The translations under genes and the position numbers were made by a program. From DASVNK01 sp036383895 (GTDB taxonomy: Bacteria > Verrucomicrobiota > Verrucomicrobiia > Limisphaerales > SXQI01), in assembly GCA_036383895.1 (NCBI GenBank), contig DASVNK010000022.1:49397-113396 (forward strand): a DNA stretch of 64,000 nucleotides, read 5' to 3'. The notes under the pieces were generated by a model. The model saw only the letters and a program-made list of their open reading frames with translations, had not been told where the DNA came from and did no database searches. Below, in pieces: positions 59,910 to 64,000 of the stretch. Within the stretch, counting starts at the first letter, position 1; every line of letters begins with the position of its first letter.

Positions 59910-62900
59910 ATGTTCCACCACAAGATCCGTCATTTATCGATGCTTTGGTGCGCTTCGTTGCTGGCGGCGGTCGGCGCGAAGTCAGATGAAGTCACTTTTA
60001 ATCGAGATGTGCGCCCGATTCTGGCGGATCACTGTTTCGCGTGTCATGGACAGGATGAAAAGGCGCGGAAGGGCGGGTTGCGATTGGATCTGCGGAAAGA
60101 TGCGCTGAAGGGTGGAAAATCGAAGAAAGAGGCAATCATTCCGGGCGAGCCGGAACGGAGTGAGTTGATCGCGCGGATCACGACGCATGATTCTGATAAC
60201 CTGATGCCGCCGGCGGAACAGAAGAATCCGGTGTCGGCAGCGCAGGTTGAGACCTTGAAGAAGTGGATTCAGGCTGGGGCGAAGTATGAAGGTCATTGGG
60301 CTTACATCGCGCCGGAGAAGGTGAAGGTGCCAGAGGTGGCCGCGAAGGAGCGAGCGATCAATGCCATCGATTATTTCGTTTTAGCGCGTCTCGAGAAAGA
60401 AGGATTGAGGCTGGCACCGGAGGCGCGGCCGGAGACTTTGATTCGTCGGGTGGCGTTGGACATCACCGGCATTCCGCCGACACCGAAGGAGATTGATGCG
60501 TTCGTGGCGGATTATTCGCGACGTGGGAACGATGCGTATGTGGAGTTGGTGGACCGATTGTTAAAATCGGAACGTTACGCGGAGAAGTGGGCGCGGTGGT
60601 GGCTGGATTTGGCGCGTTATGCGGACAGCGACGGGTACGAGAAAGATTTACCGCGCGAGCAGTGGACCTGGCGCGATTGGGTGATCGAGTCCTTGCATCG
60701 CGACAAGCCCTACAATGAATTTGTGGTGGAACAGATCGCGGGAGATTTGCTCGCGCGCAAGAAACCGGCTTTCAGCAAAGAGGCGCAGGATTTACGCGTC
60801 GCGACGGGATTTCTGCGCAACGGAATGGTGAACGAGGAGGGGGCGATCATCAACGAGCAGTTCCGGTTGGAAGGGATGTTTGACCGGATGGATGTCATTG
60901 GGCGCGGGATTGTGGGAGTGACGTTCCAATGCGCGCAGTGTCACACGCACAAATTCGATCCGCTGACGCACGAGGAGTATTACCGCACAATGGCGTTCAT
61001 CAACGACACCTACGAGGCGACGTCATGGGTTTATTCAGATGAGCAATTAGCGAAGATTCGCGGCATTCGCGAGGGAATCGCAAAGAAGGAGAAGGAGATT
61101 AAGGAGCGCATGCCCGATTGGGAGGAGAAGATGCGCGCGTGGGAGAAGTCGATGGCGGAAAAGAAAGTGGAATGGAAATACGTCGACGCAATCGAAAACG
61201 AATGGGTGGGGGGATTGGCGCATCCGGAGAAGCAGAAGGATAAATCGATTTTGACGTTGGGATTTCGACCGAGCGTTGGGGAGCTTTGGGTAAGCGCAAT
61301 GGTGCACGAAACGAATATCACCGGCATTCGCATCGAAGCGTTGACGCATGGAGATCTGCCATACAACGGGCCCGGGCGCAGTGTGAAGGGGACGTTCGCG
61401 GTGAGTGAAATGTATGTGGAGGCGGCGCCGGTGGCGGTGATTGGCGCGAACACGAATCACGCGGAGCAGATTAAGAGCGGACTGAAGGTGGTCCCGTTGA
61501 CGAATGCGGTCGCGAGCATCGAAGCGGCGGACCAGGTGCTGGGCGCGCCTTTTGGGAAGAAAGATGAGAAGCGGCGAGTCGGTCCGGCGAACTACTTGAT
61601 CGATGGGAAGGAAGAGACGGCCTGGATGACGGACCTCGGGCCGGGGCGCCGCAACGAGGATGCGCAGGTGGTGGCGACGTTTGCGACGAATGGGTGGACT
61701 TCGGCGGAGGGAACGTTCCTGAAGATTTGGTTCAAGTTCCGGCATAGCGGCGACGATGCGCATGGGCGCGGAAATAACTTTCTAGGACGGTTTCGGCTGG
61801 CGTTGACGAGCGCGGAGGATCCGCACCGGGATCCGTTGCCGGCGAATGTGCGCGCGGCGTTGGAACTTCCCGCAGAGAAGCGGAAGGACAAGGAACGGGA
61901 ACTCGTTTTTGCGGCATGGAGGAAATCGGTCACTGAGTTGAAGGATGCGAATGAGGAGATCGCTGCGGTGTATAAAGATTATCCGGAGGGCGAGAGCGTT
62001 CTGCATGTCGAGAAACGCGATCCGGATTGGCACTTCAAAACGGCAATTTACGATCGCGGGAATTGGCAGAAGCCGACGCGCGAAGTTCAGCCGGGAGTGC
62101 CCGCGTTTTTGCATGCAATGCGTGACGTGAATCCGGACCGGGTGAGTTTCGCAAAGTGGTTGGTGAATGCCCAATCGCCGACGAGTTCACGCGTGGTGGT
62201 GAATCGAGTTTGGCAAAGCATGTTTGGCATGGGGTTGGTGGAAACGCCGGAAGACTTCGGGGTGCGGAGCGCGTTGCCGCAGTATCCGGAGTTGCTGGAT
62301 TGGCTGGCGGTGACCTTCGTGGAAGGAAATTTTGGGACATCAGCGAAGCCGTGGTCGCTCAAGGAATTGGTGCGGGCGGTTGTAATGAGCGCGACCTATC
62401 GGCAGGATTCAGCGTACCGGCCGGATTTGTTGGAACGCGATCCGCTGAACAAGTTGCTCGCGCGTGGTCCGAGGTTCCGCACGGAAGCGGAGCAGGTGCG
62501 GGACATTGCGCTGTCGGCGGCGGGTTTGCTGCACGAACGAGTGGGCGGCCGAAGCTTTTTTCCGCCAGTGCCAGAAAGCATGTTCGCGCTGAATTTCACG
62601 AAGATAGAGTGGAACGTGGCGCCTGCTCCGGAGCGATATAGGCGGTCGTTGTATCTGTTTCGGCGGCGGTCGATGCCGGATCCGGTGATGGGGAGCTTCG
62701 ATGCACCGAATGCGGATTTTGCGTGCGTGCGGCGAGTGCGTTCGAACACGCCATTAGCGGCTTTGACCTCGATGAACGAAACGGTTTTCGTGGAAGCATC
62801 GCGAGCGCTCGCGCTACGGACGTTGAGGGAAGCGGGAACTTCGGATGCCGAACGCGCGGCGTATGCATTTCGACTTTGCACTGGGCGCGCGGCGACTTCT

Positions 62901-63101
62901 GCGGAAACGGAAACAATCCTTGAATTGTTGCGGTCGCGCGAAGCGCGGATTGCGGAAGGCTGGTTGCCCGCGCGGGAGTTGGCGGCCGGCGATGCTGCGT
63001 TGCCGCAACTACCGAGCGGGACAAATCCGCGGCAGTTGGCGGCGTGGACTGTCGTGAGCCGCGTGCTGCTGAACATGGATGAAACGCTTTCAAAGAATTG
63101 A
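59910..63101 (+). CDS. PSD1-type cytochrome c protein (DUF1549/DUF1553)
   Basis: The ATG at 59910 begins a signal peptide (LSMLWCASLLAAVGA). The 1063-residue product has a PSD1/planctomycete cytochrome c region with DHCFACHG (one heme site) near residue 40 and a DUF1549 region (about 150-360; WARWWLDLARYADSDGY, with CAQCHTHKFDP as a further heme-like CxxCH). A middle beta-rich region and a DUF1553 domain in the C-terminal 280 residues (RVSFAKWLVN; RPDLLERDPLNKLLARGP) follow. It is always paired with a DUF1501 gene in this group. Role in polysaccharide or sulfated-glycan breakdown is inferred from family context. Confidence 0.94.
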   Translation: MFHHKIRHLSMLWCASLLAAVGAKSDEVTFNRDVRPILADHCFACHGQDEKARKGGLRLDLRKDALKGGKSKKEAIIPGEPERSELIARITTHDSDNLMPPAEQKNPVSAAQVETLKKWIQAGAKYEGHWAYIAPEKVKVPEVAAKERAINAIDYFVLARLEKEGLRLAPEARPETLIRRVALDITGIPPTPKEIDAFVADYSRRGNDAYVELVDRLLKSERYAEKWARWWLDLARYADSDGYEKDLPREQWTWRDWVIESLHRDKPYNEFVVEQIAGDLLARKKPAFSKEAQDLRVATGFLRNGMVNEEGAIINEQFRLEGMFDRMDVIGRGIVGVTFQCAQCHTHKFDPLTHEEYYRTMAFINDTYEATSWVYSDEQLAKIRGIREGIAKKEKEIKERMPDWEEKMRAWEKSMAEKKVEWKYVDAIENEWVGGLAHPEKQKDKSILTLGFRPSVGELWVSAMVHETNITGIRIEALTHGDLPYNGPGRSVKGTFAVSEMYVEAAPVAVIGANTNHAEQIKSGLKVVPLTNAVASIEAADQVLGAPFGKKDEKRRVGPANYLIDGKEETAWMTDLGPGRRNEDAQVVATFATNGWTSAEGTFLKIWFKFRHSGDDAHGRGNNFLGRFRLALTSAEDPHRDPLPANVRAALELPAEKRKDKERELVFAAWRKSVTELKDANEEIAAVYKDYPEGESVLHVEKRDPDWHFKTAIYDRGNWQKPTREVQPGVPAFLHAMRDVNPDRVSFAKWLVNAQSPTSSRVVVNRVWQSMFGMGLVETPEDFGVRSALPQYPELLDWLAVTFVEGNFGTSAKPWSLKELVRAVVMSATYRQDSAYRPDLLERDPLNKLLARGPRFRTEAEQVRDIALSAAGLLHERVGGRSFFPPVPESMFALNFTKIEWNVAPAPERYRRSLYLFRRRSMPDPVMGSFDAPNADFACVRRVRSNTPLAALTSMNETVFVEASRALALRTLREAGTSDAERAAYAFRLCTGRAATSAETETILELLRSREARIAEGWLPARELAAGDAALPQLPSGTNPRQLAAWTVVSRVLLNMDETLSKN

Positions 63102-63104
63102 CGT

Positions 63105-64000
63105 ATGAAACCAGTCACTATTGATCGCGATGAATTGAAACGACTGGTGAGCCGCCGCTGGTTTCTGCGCGATGCGGGAATCGGGCTCGGCTCAATTGCC
63201 CTCGCTTCGATGTTGAATGCGCGCGGTGCGACGAAGGGAATGAATCCGCTTGCGCCACGCAATCCGCATTTCGCGCCGAAAGCGAAGCGGGTCATTTATA
63301 TTTTTCAGGCAGGGGCTCCGAGTCACCTGGATCTCTTCGATTACAAACCTGAGTTGGCAAAGCGCACAGGAAAATTGCCACCGCCCGAATTGCTGAAAGA
63401 TTATCGCGCCGCGTTTATTAATCCGAATTCGGCGCTGCTCGGGCCGAAATTCGCGTTTAAGAAGCACGGTCAATCGGGGGCAGAGATTACTGAATTGTTG
63501 CCGCACATTTCTGGGATCGCGGATGACATTTGCGTGGTGCGCTCGATGCATACAGATGCGGTGAACCACGCGCCGGCGCAGATCATGATGAATACGGGTT
63601 CGCAGCAGTTCGGGCGCCCAAGCCTGGGCGCGTGGACCTTGTACGGATTGGGAAGTGAATCGGAGAATTTGCCGGGCTACGTTGTCTTGAGTTCTGGTAA
63701 CGGGACGAGTGGCGGCGCGAGTAATTGGGGTTGTGGATTTTTGCCGACGATTTACGCGGGGATTCCATTTCGCAGCAGCGGTGACCCGGTCTTGTATTTG
63801 TCGAATCCGAAAGGTTTTGATGACGACACACAGCGCGCCTCTCTAAATGCGTTGAAGAAACTCAACGAGCTTTCGCTCGCGAGACATCATGATCCCGAGA
63901 CCTTGGCCCGCATACAGGCATACGAGATGGCCTATCGCATGCAATCGAGCGCACCGGAGTTGATGGATTTCGCGAGCGAACCGAAGCATGTGTTGGATTC
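63105..64000 (+). CDS. DUF1501 (sulfatase-like) protein, 3' partial
   Basis: The ATG at 63105 lies three bases after the PSD1 stop and the frame runs off the right edge without a stop. The visible 298 residues have a twin-arginine-type leader (VSRRWFLRDAGIGLG) and the DUF1501 opening (VIYIFQAGAPSHLDLFDYKP). Metal-binding-like stretches (RSMHTDAVNHAPAQ; GNGTSGGASNWGCGF) follow. DUF1501 is a distant alkaline-phosphatase/sulfatase relative exported by Tat and co-coded with PSD1 proteins. Confidence 0.95.
   Translation, partial: MKPVTIDRDELKRLVSRRWFLRDAGIGLGSIALASMLNARGATKGMNPLAPRNPHFAPKAKRVIYIFQAGAPSHLDLFDYKPELAKRTGKLPPPELLKDYRAAFINPNSALLGPKFAFKKHGQSGAEITELLPHISGIADDICVVRSMHTDAVNHAPAQIMMNTGSQQFGRPSLGAWTLYGLGSESENLPGYVVLSSGNGTSGGASNWGCGFLPTIYAGIPFRSSGDPVLYLSNPKGFDDDTQRASLNALKKLNELSLARHHDPETLARIQAYEMAYRMQSSAPELMDFASEPKHVLD

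Overview
The window looks like chromosomal DNA of a Gram-negative member of the Verrucomicrobiota, most likely a Pedosphaera/Limisphaerales-type lineage. This is inferred from gene content only: a PSD1-type (DUF1549/DUF1553) cytochrome gene followed directly by a DUF1501 gene, a PVC-type membrane-bound dehydrogenase with HEAT repeats and a CxxCH heme site, pseudopilin-like proteins with the GFTLIELLVVIAIIAILA class of N-terminus, a VPDSG-CTERM-type sorting signal, several DUF1080/ThuA proteins and lipid A/LPS genes (lpxB, a waaC-type heptosyltransferase). No plasmid, prophage, insertion sequence or rRNA is visible. Three tRNA genes (Glu-TTC, Gly-TCC, Pro-GGG) are present.

Layout. 1-4.4 kb: end of a dehydrogenase/cytochrome gene, a histidine kinase, tRNA-Glu and one or two tiny ORFs. 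4.4-12.6 kb: tRNA-Gly; a leftward operon of aminotransferase, Gfo/Idh/MocA oxidoreductase and lpxB; a DUF4118-PAS sensor; a Tat-exported Gfo/Idh oxidoreductase; larA; a secreted protein. 12.8-18.5 kb: unknown membrane-anchored proteins, a DUF192 lipoprotein, a 2-hydroxyacid dehydrogenase and a PRC-barrel protein. 18.6-25.3 kb: signalling region with a REC-PAS-SpoIIE phosphatase and a divergent MglA/roadblock locus. 25.3-32.6 kb: acyltransferase, glycosyltransferase, methyltransferase, DUF3616 protein, pseudopilin, redoxin-cytochrome-copper monooxygenase fusion and an SDR. 32.6-36.3 kb: leftward exbB-exbD-tonB-zinc-ribbon-guaB3 operon. 36.3-38.1 kb: repeat-rich stretch with a rhamnose mutarotase and an orphan HTH-like gene. 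38.1-47.6 kb: mixed single genes including a metallophosphoesterase, AlkD-like protein, PUR-domain protein, PfkB kinase, DUF1080-ThuA and HDOD. 47.7-51.2 kb: larB-larC-Trm112-like operon. 51.2-64 kb: Ntn hydrolase, HAD phosphatase, ThuA-DUF1080, dsbD, waaC-like gene, pseudopilin, a TerB/DUF697-like protein and the PSD1/DUF1501 pair running off the right end.

How genes work together. The strongest candidate for a little-described system is the MglA-type locus at 20.3-25.3 kb. It combines a small GTPase, an adjacent roadblock protein, a 670-residue protein with a duplicated unrecognised domain plus a C-terminal roadblock domain, and a divergent operon with a receiver-PATAN protein and two small proteins. 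A perfect 9-bp inverted repeat sits between the two arms. The lar genes supply most of a nickel-pincer lactate racemase system (racemase LarA; cofactor enzymes LarB and LarC), but larE is not in the window. Short 10-bp-period repeats and small palindromes sit in several intergenic gaps, one of them inside the exbB-exbD operon.
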